Assembly (NCBI GenBank): GCA_963790505.1
Contig: CAWBOT010000004.1
Coordinates: 1,116,001 to 1,180,000 of the forward strand
DNA length: 64,000 bases
Direction of reading: 5' to 3'
Source of the DNA: Acidisarcina sp963790505
GTDB lineage: Bacteria; Acidobacteriota; Terriglobia; Terriglobales; Acidobacteriaceae
Shown here: in pieces, positions 17,566 through 26,849 of the stretch
Layout of the letters: each line of letters begins with the position of its first letter
How positions within the stretch are numbered: position 1 is the stretch's first letter
Translations under genes and position numbers: made by a program
Notes under the pieces: model-generated
Seen by the model: only the letters and a program-made list of their open reading frames with translations
The model's database searches: none
Told to the model about the DNA's origin: nothing

Positions 17566-18625
17566 TCATGAGGCAACCGCCCGCTCCGAGGTCTCCGGCA
17601 TCATGCGCGCCCCCGGCGTCCCGCAGCCGCAGGAGCGGCGCACTACCAGTTCGACGGGGAGAACCACCTTCTGGCCGCCTGACGGCAGAGCGGACCATCC
17701 AGCGAGCCTCTCGAAGAGCAGTCCTGCAGCCACCCGCCCAATCTCGTCCCGTGGCTGGCGCACCACGGTGAGCGTCGGGTTCAGCACCGCAGCCAGCTCA
17801 AAATCGTCGAATCCAACGATCGCCACGCTCCTCGGAATCGAGACCCCGAGTTCATTTAGCGCCAGCAGCGCAGAACGCATCGTCAGGTTGTTCGTGCAGA
17901 AAAATGCAGTCGGCGGATTCGAACGATTCATCGCCTCGGCGATCGCCGGAGCGATCGATTCCTGACCGCTGCCAGTCGATATAAGCTTCGGCCTTGAGCC
18001 GCGCCGCGCTTAACGCCTCGCGATACCCTTTGTAACGCATCTCCATCGTGTAGAGCGATCGCGACAACCCGATGCACACAATGCGTCGATGACCATGTTC
18101 GATCAGGTGTTCGACCGCCAGGGCTGCTCCGCTCTTGTTTTGCACCAGTACGGAATCGAAGCGCGCCAGCGGCGCTGGCCTGTCCAGGGTCACGATGTGC
18201 GCGCCTGCAAATTCCGCCTTTCGCAGGTACGTCTCCTTCTGCTTTGCCGGGATAATCACCATGCCGTCCACATGCCGCCGCAGCATCTGGCTGGCCTCGT
18301 GATATTCGACATCTGGATCTTCCGCCGAAGTCGTGAGAATCACCGAGTACTCATGCTCCTTTGCGACCACGGCGATGGCATGCGCACAATACGCAAAGAA
18401 TGGATCGTAGAGGTACGGAACGATCACCCCGATTGTCTTAGTCTTGAGTCCGCGCAGCGCGCGCGCCACTTCATTGGGCTGGTAGTTGAGCTGCTTAATT
18501 GCGCGATGGATACGCTTCGCAGTCTCTTCCGAAACCGTCACCGTGCCGCTCAACAGCCTCGACACCGTCATCGTCCCTACGCCTGCGCGCTTGGCGACAT
18601 CGGCCATTGTCGGGTTGCGCGTCAT
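17566..18625 (-). pseudogene. LacI-family transcriptional regulator, frameshifted
   Basis: The start at 18625 gives a LacI-type helix-turn-helix (TMADVAKRAGVGTMTVSRLLSG) and a periplasmic-binding-like core through about residue 220. The frame then breaks. From about 17965 the rest of the protein (APAIAEAMNRSNPPTAFFCTNN, then VAIVGFDDFELAAVLNPTLT) continues in another frame to the stop at 17566. Dropping one base near 17965 (CAGCGG[T]CAGGAA on the minus strand) restores a protein of usual length. It is therefore either a recent pseudogene or a sequence error. It is divergent from the GH5 gene and probably represses it through the operator at 18694-18709. Confidence 0.85.
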
Positions 18626-18660
18626 CTCTTACCTCATCGCTTTTGTTGCTCGGCAGTAAA

Positions 18661-18689
18661 TTGACATGGGAAATTTTGTCCCATATAAA
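18661..18689 (+). promoter_or_regulatory. Sigma-70-type promoter for the GH5 gene
   Basis: TTGACA at 18661-18666 and TATAAA at 18684-18689 are separated by exactly 17 bases, a near-consensus promoter pointing toward the GH5 gene at 18841. The spacer holds an inverted repeat, ATGGGA at 18666-18671 with TCCCAT at 18679-18684, which could itself be a binding site. The implied leader is about 145 nt long. Confidence 0.75.
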
Positions 18690-18693
18690 ACGA

Positions 18694-18709
18694 ATGATAT
18701 CGCTATCAT
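18694..18709. promoter_or_regulatory. LacI-type operator next to the GH5 promoter
   Basis: ATGATATCGCTATCAT is a palindrome with a central CG and one mismatched pair, which is the layout of LacI-family operators. It begins four bases after the -10 element, over the expected transcription start, so a bound repressor would block initiation. The divergent lacI-like gene starts 69 bases away, so this is the obvious candidate site. Confidence 0.7.
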
Positions 18710-18840
18710 AGGCAGCATTCAGCGCGCGAGGCAAGACGAAATAGAGCCGCCTCGGATTGCCGTCCGTCGCGTCTGTCGCGTCTTTTGATGCGCCGTCGTC
18801 GTAACAGGAATGAAAGTAAATCTCGACTGCCGGAATAATT

Positions 18841-20016
18841 ATGCCTATCTTTAAGGGAACTTCCCTCGTCAGGCTGCTATCTACCTCCGCGGTGTTTTCA
18901 TTCTTGGCCATCTCCTGCCGGGCAGCCCCGCTCTTCGCCCAGCCCGCCCAACCCGACCCTGCCTTCGCCCGCGCCCAGCATCTCCGCCACGGCATCAACG
19001 CCAGCATATGGTTCGCCCAGCACTCCGGCGGATACACCGTCGACTATCTCCGGACCTTCACCACTGCCGACGACATCGCGCTCATGGCAAAGCTCGGCTT
19101 TGACCACGTCCGCCTCAGCATCGACGCCGACCCGGTCACCGAATGGCAACGCGGCCGCCCCGGCGGCGCGGCCTTCATGGCCGAACTCGACCGCGTCGTG
19201 AAGACCATCGTCGACGATCACATGACCGTCATCGTCGACATCCATCCCGAGAGCAAATACAAGGCCCCGCTGAAACAGGGCACCCAGCCCGTGCAGCAGT
19301 TCACTTCGCTGTGGCGCGCTCTCGCCGCCCATTACGCCTCAACTGACCCCGAGCACGTCTACTTCGAGATCATGAACGAGCCCGAGCAGGACGATCCCTA
19401 TCGTTGGCAAGGTATTGAGAGCGTCGTAGCAGCCGCGATCCGCGAGGCTGCGCCCCATCACACCATCATCGTCGCCGGCGCGCACTGGTCGGGCATCGAA
19501 GATCTGCTCGCCCTTGAGCCGATCGCCCTCGACAACATCATCTACACCTTCCACGACTACGAGCCCTTCCCCTTCACTCACCAGGGTGCGACCTGGACCA
19601 CCCCCGACGTCCAGCCGCTCCGCGCCATCCCCTACCCCTCCAGCCCCGAGGCAGTTGCGCCCAGGCTCGACGAAGAATCCTCGCTCAGCAGCCAGTTCTT
19701 CCTCAACCAATACGGCCTCGCCCGCTGGGACGCCTTCCGCGTCGAGAACACTATCGAGTTCGCCGCCAAATGGGGCAAGCTCCACAACGTCCCCGTCTAC
19801 TGCGGCGAGTTCGGCGTCCTTCGCTACTACGCCCCACCCGGGATGCGCGCACAGTGGCTCCACGACATGCGCGTCGCCCTCGAAAAGAACAACATCGGAT
19901 GGGCCATGTGGGACTACCAGACCAACTTCGGCGTCGTCACCAAGAAAGACGGAGGCCCCGCCATCCCGGACATGGACGTAGTAAAAGCCCTCGGCCTCGC
20001 CACCGCAACCAGATGA
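18841..20016 (+). CDS. Secreted glycoside hydrolase family 5 enzyme
   Basis: A 391-residue protein with a signal peptide (about 1-33, ending near LFAQ). It has a GH5 TIM barrel: Arg91 in HVRLSIDA, the acid/base Glu180 in FEIMNEP, HDY at 238-240, and the nucleophile Glu323 in VYCGEFG. These are the classic GH5 catalytic positions. Family members act on cellulose, mannan, xyloglucan or related beta-glycans; the substrate cannot be assigned from motifs. There is no carbohydrate-binding module. A near-perfect promoter and a LacI-type operator lie upstream, so expression is probably sugar-controlled. It lies between a LacI regulator and a large repeat protein, suggesting a small polysaccharide-use locus. 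Confidence 0.9.
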   Translation: MPIFKGTSLVRLLSTSAVFSFLAISCRAAPLFAQPAQPDPAFARAQHLRHGINASIWFAQHSGGYTVDYLRTFTTADDIALMAKLGFDHVRLSIDADPVTEWQRGRPGGAAFMAELDRVVKTIVDDHMTVIVDIHPESKYKAPLKQGTQPVQQFTSLWRALAAHYASTDPEHVYFEIMNEPEQDDPYRWQGIESVVAAAIREAAPHHTIIVAGAHWSGIEDLLALEPIALDNIIYTFHDYEPFPFTHQGATWTTPDVQPLRAIPYPSSPEAVAPRLDEESSLSSQFFLNQYGLARWDAFRVENTIEFAAKWGKLHNVPVYCGEFGVLRYYAPPGMRAQWLHDMRVALEKNNIGWAMWDYQTNFGVVTKKDGGPAIPDMDVVKALGLATATR

Positions 20017-20280
20017 GCGGCCACAACAGACAGCACAAGACGATTCAAGGAGTCCGATTCAAACCAGCGGGAGCTGAGTCTGCATCATCCGTATCTCACG
20101 CGGCATTGTGGACCCGACTTACGACCCGCGCAAGCCGTTGAAAACGAGGTAGGGAAGCAGCGGGTCAAAACTCACCCTTTGTGGGACTCTTGCCCCGTAG
20201 AGAGGTGCATGGGAGAGGAGAGCCGCGAGATATTCCGAGGACTAGTATTGGTCGACTTCCGAAAACGTCACCTTTTCAGG

Positions 20281-23200
20281 TTATTGAACCACGAGTGTTA
20301 GAGGCTGTTTCACGGTGATTGTGTTATCGGACGCCACAATTTGAACCGTATACGTCCCTGCGGCGACGTTCTGAGATTGGGGTGGGGGAGGTGTGCTAGA
20401 TCCTGAACCACAACCGGAGATTCCGGCTGCAGCACCAAGTAGAAGCAGGGGTACGGCTGCTAACAAGAGGAAGCGATTGCGCTTCCTACGCCAGGGCAAC
20501 AGAATCAGGAAGCCCGCAAGGAGTGAACCCACGCTGACCTTGCCGAGCACGGCGGCAGCAGTTTGGGTGGCTTGCGTTGCGATGGTAACAGCGAAGGTCG
20601 CTGATTTGCCGCCGCTCAGGGGCAGGCTCGATGGAGTGAAACTGCACGAGGCGTTGGTGGGCAAACTGCTGCAGGTTAAAGACACCGTACCGGAATAACC
20701 GTCTGCAGGCGTCATTGAAAGAGCATAAGAAGCCGGCTGCCCGGCTGTGACCGTGCTACTCGTGCTTCCTCCCGTCTGCGGAGCAATCGCAAACGGAGCA
20801 TCAGGGGCGGTTCCGGAGAGAGTGACCGTCTGTGGCGAAGTGCCGCCGTTATCTGTGACCGTCAAGGTGGCTGAGGCACTCCCTGCGGCGCCTGGAGTGA
20901 AGACGATGCTGATGACGCAGGATTGGCTCGCGCTCAGTGTTGCGCTGCAAGTACTGGTCTGTGCAAAGTCTCCGGCGTTCGCCCCGGCGATCGCGACAGC
21001 AATACCGGTCAGCGTGGCGTTGCCGGAGTTGGCCAGAGTCACCGTCTGCGCAGTCGACGAAGTGCCAACCGCCTGCGAGGCGTAAGTGAGCGACGTCGGC
21101 GACAGGGTGGCGATGGGTGCCGGGGCTGGGGTCCCGGTTCCGGAGAGAGTGACGTTTTGCGGCGAAGTGCTCGCGTTGTCGGCGATGATAATTTCGCCCG
21201 TCAGGCTCCCTGACATAGTGGGCGTGAACGTTACCGAGATTGTGCAATTCGCGCCGGCCGCGAGACTGGACCCGCAAGTGTTCGTTTCCGCGAAGTCGCC
21301 AGATGCGGCGATCGATGTGATCGTGAGTGCCCCTGTGCCCGAGTTGGTCAAGGTCAGCACTTGTGGCGCTCCGCTCGTGCCGACTATCGTCGAAGCGAAT
21401 TCAAGGCTTGTCGCAGAGAGCGTCACGGCTGGAGCTGCAGGCGTTACCACCATAGTGACAGGGGCTGATGTTACACCCGCATAATTTGCGTCCGGACTCA
21501 GCTGCGCCGTGATGCTTGCGTTCCCCACCGCGAGCTCGCTTGTGGTCAGGGTTGCGACAAACTCCCCGGATGTAACTTGTGATGGGCTCAGGGTTCCGGT
21601 GCCGAGGGCTGAGGTTCCGTTATAAAACGTCACAACGCCGGTGGGAGGGATTCCAAAGGAGGTTCCCCCGTAGGTCGCTGTCAAATCTACATTTTCACCG
21701 GTTACAACGCTGGTCGATGGAGTTGAGAGCACAGCGGTGAGCGCGACTGGGTTCACAACCACGCGTCTTATGCGACTATCTGCTCCGATATATAAATTCC
21801 CAAGTGCATCCGCGGAGGCTGAGTACGGCAAGTTCAACATCGCTGCAGTCGCACTCGCGCCATCTCCGCTGTAACCTGCCGAACCATCACCGGCAACTGT
21901 ATTGATGATTTTGCTGCTCAGGTTGATTTCACGAATCGCGTTGTTGCCGATGTCCGCCAGCAATAGATTGCCCATGCCGTCGGTGTGAAGCCCAGCAATA
22001 GTCTGAAAAGTGGCAGCGCTCGCTGGCCCTCCGTCACCCGTGTATCCATAGTTCATTCCTGTAAATATTCCGTCTGGGTATCCGCCCGCATAAACATTGA
22101 TGACACCGGTCGACAGATTCACAATGCGAATGCCGTTCTCCAGAGCATCGGCGATATACAGATTCCCCGCATTGTCGAGCGCAAGACCATTGGGGAAGAT
22201 ATAGGCATCGATGGCGGGTCCTCCATCGCCGAAACTATCGCCAGGATAGGTGAAGCTGTTGGATCCATTGCCGGCAACCACTGTACTTGTACCGCTCTTC
22301 GTGTCAACTGCATCAACATAGACGCCATTTGTTGCATAGAGGGTGTGTTGGCCGTCAAAAGCCATCGTCCCGGCAACGTTTAGCTGGCTGTTGAGTGTTG
22401 TAATTGTGCCGGTACTTATATCTACAACGCGAATACCCTGGTAATAGTCTCCAATGTAGAGATTACTGCCAGCTCCGAAGGCGAGGGTATTCGGTGTACC
22501 AAGCGGCGTCTGCGTTGCCGGACCTCCATCCCCCGGCAGGCTATTTGGTGTGCTTTCCTGTCCATATGAGGCGAAGCCGCCGTTCCCGGCGATCGTCGTA
22601 ATAATTCCCGTCAAACCGTCGATACGGCGTATCACTCCATTTCCAGAGTCGGCGATATACAAGTTACCCTTCGCATCTGCAACGGTATCCGGCGAGGTGC
22701 TGATTCCGGCCATTTGAGCTGGGCCGCCGTCGCCAGAGTAGTTGTACGCGCCAGTGCCTGCAAAGGTGGCGATCATGCCCGCAGTGTCGATGGAGCGGAT
22801 GCGGGCTGGCTCCGTGAAAAGGACATCTCCCGAAGACGCCACGGTGATCGAGAGCGCCGATAAAATCTCGGCCGCAGTAGCCGGGCCGCCATCTCCAGTT
22901 GACCCGATTTGGCCGGTACCGGAGATCGTCGTCAGGCTTGTGCCGTTCACCGGAAGTTGCATGATCGAACTTGCGCCGTAGACTTGTGGGCCGGAGCCTT
23001 CTGTGAAGTCGACATTTCCGGCCGAGTCCACCGCGAGGCCCAGCGGATCAAGGTTGGCGCCAATCGCCGTGTTTCCGGGTACGGACGGTGCTGCCTCACC
23101 ACCGCCTGCGAGTAGCCGGGTAGTACCGGTATTCAGTTCAATTGAGAGGATCGAGCTGGTGTAAAGGCCAGCACCTGTATAGACATAAATGGCAGAAACA

Positions 23201-24075
23201 TAAAGAGTGCCATTGCTGATGACAATACTGCTCGGCCAAAAGTTAGCCTCTAACCCCACTGAATCGATCGGGCAAGTCTGAGTATTCGAGAGCACCTGAC
23301 AAGAACCACTTGTCCCACCGTATTGCGAGATCACTCCTGTCGTGTGGTCGACACGCTTAAGTGAGCCGCCATCGACCAAAAACATATTCCCGACGGCATC
23401 GACCGCTACGGACGAAGGGTCCGCGAGGAGGGCATCCACTGCCAACGTTCCATCGGGACTGGAGCCAGACTTGTTGAGGGTACCCGCAACCGTGGTGATA
23501 ATGCCTGTCGATGCGGCCACCATGCGCACCGTGAAGCTGCCTTCGTCTGCGATGTAGAGATTACCGGTTGAATCGACGGCGAGCCCGGTTGGAGAAACCA
23601 GCGTCGCCGCTGTGGCTGAGCCACCATCTCCGGTCGCCTGGAGCGGTCCGCTTGCTAAAGGCTGGCCTGCGTACACCGTTACATTGCCGGCACTGTCGAT
23701 CTTGAGAACACTTCGAAAATTTCCAGCCACGACGAAAGTGTTTCCCTTAGTGTCCGTGGCAATTCCGGTGACGCTTCCAAAGTTCGCGGTCAATGCTGTT
23801 TGCGGCTTTTGAAACGGCGCCACTCCCGCAAGCGTCTCGATCACGCCCGAATCGCCGGAAGGCGTACTTGATGCAGCTGTCGTGTGGGAGAGCTGCAGAT
23901 GCGAGACTGTGCTCCGGCGTTTGCTTTGGTGTCGGTGGTCGATAAAAGCGGTATTTCCGCGTGGTCCAACGACGGTGGAAACTGTTATTGGTGGAGGGGT
24001 TATCTCGGCATTCAAAGGCAAGAAAAATACAAACAGAGCAGCCAACGCTGCATATCTAAATTGGTGGAACGTCAC
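20281..24075 (-). CDS. Giant NHL-repeat/Ig-like/choice-of-anchor-D surface protein
   Basis: A 1264-residue exported protein. A signal peptide (about 1-24) is followed by many NHL propeller units (about 85-820), recognisable by repeats of GDGGPA, NLYIAD and IRRI. After them come an Ig-like unit (about 830-920, GVVTFYNGTSALGTGTL) and two ASPM-SPD-2-Hydin units (about 925-1105, each with the VTLSGT ending). A further Ig-like segment leads to two hydrophobic helices with an RRKRNR loop, then a lipobox-like GISGCGSG and a last beta segment. Membrane helices ahead of an internal lipobox-like cysteine are an odd arrangement. A role in surface binding or adhesion is inferred only from the domain style. 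About 245 bases with no gene separate it from the cysteine desulfurase. Confidence 0.85.
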   Translation of the reverse strand: MTFHQFRYAALAALFVFFLPLNAEITPPPITVSTVVGPRGNTAFIDHRHQSKRRSTVSHLQLSHTTAASSTPSGDSGVIETLAGVAPFQKPQTALTANFGSVTGIATDTKGNTFVVAGNFRSVLKIDSAGNVTVYAGQPLASGPLQATGDGGSATAATLVSPTGLAVDSTGNLYIADEGSFTVRMVAASTGIITTVAGTLNKSGSSPDGTLAVDALLADPSSVAVDAVGNMFLVDGGSLKRVDHTTGVISQYGGTSGSCQVLSNTQTCPIDSVGLEANFWPSSIVISNGTLYVSAIYVYTGAGLYTSSILSIELNTGTTRLLAGGGEAAPSVPGNTAIGANLDPLGLAVDSAGNVDFTEGSGPQVYGASSIMQLPVNGTSLTTISGTGQIGSTGDGGPATAAEILSALSITVASSGDVLFTEPARIRSIDTAGMIATFAGTGAYNYSGDGGPAQMAGISTSPDTVADAKGNLYIADSGNGVIRRIDGLTGIITTIAGNGGFASYGQESTPNSLPGDGGPATQTPLGTPNTLAFGAGSNLYIGDYYQGIRVVDISTGTITTLNSQLNVAGTMAFDGQHTLYATNGVYVDAVDTKSGTSTVVAGNGSNSFTYPGDSFGDGGPAIDAYIFPNGLALDNAGNLYIADALENGIRIVNLSTGVINVYAGGYPDGIFTGMNYGYTGDGGPASAATFQTIAGLHTDGMGNLLLADIGNNAIREINLSSKIINTVAGDGSAGYSGDGASATAAMLNLPYSASADALGNLYIGADSRIRRVVVNPVALTAVLSTPSTSVVTGENVDLTATYGGTSFGIPPTGVVTFYNGTSALGTGTLSPSQVTSGEFVATLTTSELAVGNASITAQLSPDANYAGVTSAPVTMVVTPAAPAVTLSATSLEFASTIVGTSGAPQVLTLTNSGTGALTITSIAASGDFAETNTCGSSLAAGANCTISVTFTPTMSGSLTGEIIIADNASTSPQNVTLSGTGTPAPAPIATLSPTSLTYASQAVGTSSTAQTVTLANSGNATLTGIAVAIAGANAGDFAQTSTCSATLSASQSCVISIVFTPGAAGSASATLTVTDNGGTSPQTVTLSGTAPDAPFAIAPQTGGSTSSTVTAGQPASYALSMTPADGYSGTVSLTCSSLPTNASCSFTPSSLPLSGGKSATFAVTIATQATQTAAAVLGKVSVGSLLAGFLILLPWRRKRNRFLLLAAVPLLLLGAAAGISGCGSGSSTPPPPQSQNVAAGTYTVQIVASDNTITVKQPLTLVVQ

Positions 24076-24320
24076 TAAGGCCTCGTACCGACCATTTCAT
24101 CTGAAGGCAAATGATCGCTCCCCGAAATTAACACACGACTACTCGCCTTTGAAAGATGCAATCTAAGGACAATGAAATCGGGTTCTCGGACGTTTACCCA
24201 CGACAACACCGGTTGGCGTGAGTAACCAGCAGCGGGTGGGAAGATGCGGTGTTCCAGGTCCCGATTTAAGCGATGGCTTCCGCGGTACCCGCAAAGTCCG
24301 TCGGCAGTAAAATAAAAGTC

Positions 24321-25568
24321 ATGCACCGCGTATACATGGACGCCAACGCCACCACACCCCTATCTCCAGAGGTCTTTGAGGCCATGCGCCCGTGGATGCT
24401 TGAGAGCTACGGGAATGCCTCCTCGGTCCACTACTACGGCCAGCAGGCCCGCGGAGCCGTCGAGATGGCGCGCATGTCCGTTGCCAGGCTGCTCAACTGC
24501 CGCGCCGCCGAAATCGTCTTCACCAGCGGAGGCACCGAAGGCGATAACCTCGCCCTCTTCGGGCTTATCCAGCCCGGTGACCATCTCATCACTTCTCAGA
24601 TCGAGCACCACGCCGTGCTTCACGCCGCCGAGTGTCTCGCGAAGCGCGGCATCGACGTGACTTTTCTACCCGTGGACAGCAATTGCCTCGTCGACCCCGC
24701 CGAAGTACGCCGCGCCCTGCGCCCCAATACCAAGCTCATCAGCATCATGATGGCCAACAATGAGACCGGCGCGATCCAGCCCGCCGAGGAAATCGGCAAG
24801 ATCGCTGAAGAGGCCGACGTCTACTTCCACACCGACGCTGTCCAGGCCGCCGGCAAGCTCGCTATCGATGTCGCGAAAATCGGCTGCGACCTGCTCACCA
24901 TCGCCGGCCACAAGATGTACGCGCCTCAGGGAGTCGGCGCCCTCTACGTCCACCGCGGCACCCAGCTCGAGCCGCTCTTCTTCGGAGGCACCCACGAACG
25001 CCAGCGTCGCGCTGGCACCGAAAACGTCGCCGGAATCGTCGGCCTCGGCAAAGCCGCCGAACTCGCAGCGGCCGGCCTGAGTGGAACGGAACAAATGGGG
25101 GTGCCCCATCCTTCCGCGCCTTTTGCGGAAGGGTGGGATGCGCAAACGCCGGGTGCCCCATTCAAGCCCTCTGTTGGCTTGAGTGGGATAGAACAACTCC
25201 GCGACCGCCTCGAATCCGGTCTCCTCGACCGCCTCGAAAACATCGGCGTCAACGCCGGCAACGCTCCCCGCGTCCCCAACACCACCAACCTATGGTTCGA
25301 CCACCTCGAAGGTGAAGCTCTCGTGATCGCCCTCGACCTCAAGGGGCTCTCCGTCTCAGGAGGTTCGGCCTGCGCCTCGGGTGCAACTGAACCCTCCCAC
25401 GTCCTCACCGCCATGGGGCTCTCCCCCGAACGCGGTCGCGCCAGCCTTCGCTTCAGCCTCACCAGGAACTCCACCCTGGAAGACATAGACTTCGCCCTTG
25501 AAGCCGTGCCGCAGGCCGTGGGCCGCCTGCGCGAGATCTCTCCCGCCTTCGCCGGCACGCTCGGCTAA
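24321..25568 (+). CDS. Cysteine desulfurase, NifS/IscS type, with in-frame insertion
   Basis: A PLP enzyme that takes sulfur from cysteine for Fe-S cluster and tRNA thiolation pathways. The start ATG at 24321 gives the family N-terminus MHRVYMDANATTPLSPEV. Lys198 in TIAGHKMYAPQG binds PLP, and Cys351 in SGGSACASGA is the persulfide cysteine. At 415 residues it is longer than usual. The excess is residues 254-292, a low-complexity segment encoded by two DNA hairpins and bounded by near-repeats SGTEQM and SGIEQL. The insert falls in a helical region far from both active residues in sequence, so activity could survive. The mnmA gene 5 kb away would use this sulfur. Confidence 0.9.
   Translation: MHRVYMDANATTPLSPEVFEAMRPWMLESYGNASSVHYYGQQARGAVEMARMSVARLLNCRAAEIVFTSGGTEGDNLALFGLIQPGDHLITSQIEHHAVLHAAECLAKRGIDVTFLPVDSNCLVDPAEVRRALRPNTKLISIMMANNETGAIQPAEEIGKIAEEADVYFHTDAVQAAGKLAIDVAKIGCDLLTIAGHKMYAPQGVGALYVHRGTQLEPLFFGGTHERQRRAGTENVAGIVGLGKAAELAAAGLSGTEQMGVPHPSAPFAEGWDAQTPGAPFKPSVGLSGIEQLRDRLESGLLDRLENIGVNAGNAPRVPNTTNLWFDHLEGEALVIALDLKGLSVSGGSACASGATEPSHVLTAMGLSPERGRASLRFSLTRNSTLEDIDFALEAVPQAVGRLREISPAFAGTLG
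25081..25192. repeat. Palindromic repeat element inside a coding sequence
   Basis: Two hairpins lie in tandem. CCCATCCTTCCGC (25105-25117) pairs with GCGGAAGGGTGGG (25125-25137), and CCCATTCAAGCC (25157-25168) pairs with GGCTTGAGTGGG (25176-25187), each with a single G-T-type mismatch. Each starts with the same GGTGCCCCAT context, and CGCAAACG lies between them. The outer edges carry near-direct repeats (TGAGTGGAACGGAACAA and TGAGTGGGATAGAACAA). The element keeps the reading frame of the cysteine desulfurase. A related copy lies at 41046-41120. Confidence 0.75.
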
Positions 25569-25608
25569 CTCGGCAGTAGCTTAAATCGATCGTCAATCTT
25601 TGGATCTG

Positions 25609-25651
25609 TCATCTCGACCGAAGCCTGCTGAGTGGAGAGATCTGCGGTTTC
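25609..25651 (+). repeat. Dispersed intergenic repeat, copy 1
   Basis: The stretch begins GTCATCTCGACCGAAGC and ends GGAGAGATCTGCGG. Similar units occur at 27518-27565 and, inverted, at 56431-56473. All three lie between genes. They share GTCAT(C/T)(C/T)CGA at one end and GGA..(A/G)TCTG at the other, in the style of dispersed repeats seen in Terriglobales genomes. Confidence 0.6.
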
Positions 25652-25672
25652 CTCTTCTCGGCGTGGCCCGGT

Positions 25673-26665
25673 CTAAAACCTCTCCCCGACCATCTCTTCG
25701 CTCTTCTTCCACAGCGCTTCGGCGTTCTTCGGGTCGAGCGCATACCCGCGGACACCCTCGCTGATCGCGCTAATGATCACATCGTCGGCCACGATCTTCC
25801 CAACGTGACAGTTCTCGCAGTATTTGCCGCCGATCTCCTCGGCCGGAGCAACCACCCCCGCCCACACCGACGTCGCCGCGCCCTGCGGAATCGTCTTCCA
25901 CTCGAACGGCGCCTTGCCCTCGGCGGCCAGCTGTTGGTTCATCTGCTCGATCATCTTCGGGAACATCGCCGGATCGAGGTGCCTGCCCAACTCGGTCATA
26001 ATGCCACCGGGATGGACCGCCGCCGCCCGCACTCCGCGCGCCTTATGCCGTGCATCGAAGGCCACCGCAAACAGAATGTTAGCCGTCTTCGATTGCCCGT
26101 AGCTCACAAACGGCTCGTACGGCCTCTTCTCAAAGTTCGGGTCATCAAGGACGACATTCGAGAATCGATGTCCCGAAGACGCCAGGTTGATCAGCCGGCC
26201 GCCCTCCCGCAGCAGCGGCGCGATCTTGTTCACCAGCACGAAGTGGCCCAGGTGGTTCGTCCCAAACTGCGTCTCGAAACCATCCACCGTGTGCCCAAAA
26301 GGCGTCGCCATCACGCCCGCGTTAGCAATAATCACGTCGAACGCATCGCCTCTCGCCAGCAGCGCCTCGGCGCACGCTCGCACACTCTTCAGGCTGCCCA
26401 GGTCGAGGGCAACCAGCTCGAAGCTGCCCCCGTTCGCCGCCGCGGCTTTGCGCACCTCCGCTGTCGCCTTCTCTGCCTTTGCAAGATCTCTCGCCGCTCC
26501 CACAACATGTGCACCGTGCGCCACCAGCGCCCGCGCCGTCTCGACCCCGATCCCCGCCGAAACTCCGGTCACGAGAATCCGTTTGCCATGCAAGTCCACG
26601 CCGTCCAGCACTTCTTCTGTCGTCGAAGTCGCGCCAAATTGCTGTGCCACCAATTGCTGTGCCAT
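25673..26665 (-). CDS. Short-chain dehydrogenase/reductase
   Basis: A 330-residue SDR oxidoreductase. The cofactor loop is TGVSAGIGVETARALV, IIANAGVM is the structural motif, and YGQSKTAN holds the catalytic Tyr and Lys. The overall form resembles the retinol-dehydrogenase/WWOX-like SDR subgroup (SGHR, LNHLGHF-like GTNHLGHF). The start is ATG 26665 because AGGAGA lies six bases upstream; ATG 26701 is a possible alternative, and the longer open frame beyond it has no support. It is divergent from a TetR regulator with palindromic sites between them, so TetR control is likely. The substrate is unknown. Confidence 0.87.
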   Translation of the reverse strand: MAQQLVAQQFGATSTTEEVLDGVDLHGKRILVTGVSAGIGVETARALVAHGAHVVGAARDLAKAEKATAEVRKAAAANGGSFELVALDLGSLKSVRACAEALLARGDAFDVIIANAGVMATPFGHTVDGFETQFGTNHLGHFVLVNKIAPLLREGGRLINLASSGHRFSNVVLDDPNFEKRPYEPFVSYGQSKTANILFAVAFDARHKARGVRAAAVHPGGIMTELGRHLDPAMFPKMIEQMNQQLAAEGKAPFEWKTIPQGAATSVWAGVVAPAEEIGGKYCENCHVGKIVADDVIISAISEGVRGYALDPKNAEALWKKSEEMVGERF

Positions 26666-26782
26666 CTTTATCTCCTGGTGTACGTCTGTTGCCGTAGCCA
26701 TATCGCTGATTTCCCCGTCCTGCGGACCGCGGGAAGAATTGAAGAACGAAGAGGGTCTCCTGAGAAAAGAGACGTCCTCTCC

Positions 26783-26814
26783 GTTATCATGAGATAACCG
26801 GAGACACTCTCCGG
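26783..26814. promoter_or_regulatory. Two adjoining palindromes between SDR and TetR genes
   Basis: GTTATC-ATGA-GATAAC (26783-26798) and CCGGAGA-CAC-TCTCCGG (26798-26814) are both perfect inverted repeats sharing one base. They lie 36 bases ahead of the TetR start and about 120 bases ahead of the SDR start. TetR regulators usually bind such sites in their own divergent control regions, so one or both are the likely operators. Confidence 0.6.
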
Positions 26815-26849
26815 TTGCAATATTTATTCCGGATTCGAAAATCCCCGCC

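Noticed and set aside
25805..26797. Plus-strand open frame opposite the SDR gene
   Set aside because: Arg/His-rich composition typical of the antisense of a GC-rich gene; the SDR on the minus strand has all cofactor and catalytic motifs.
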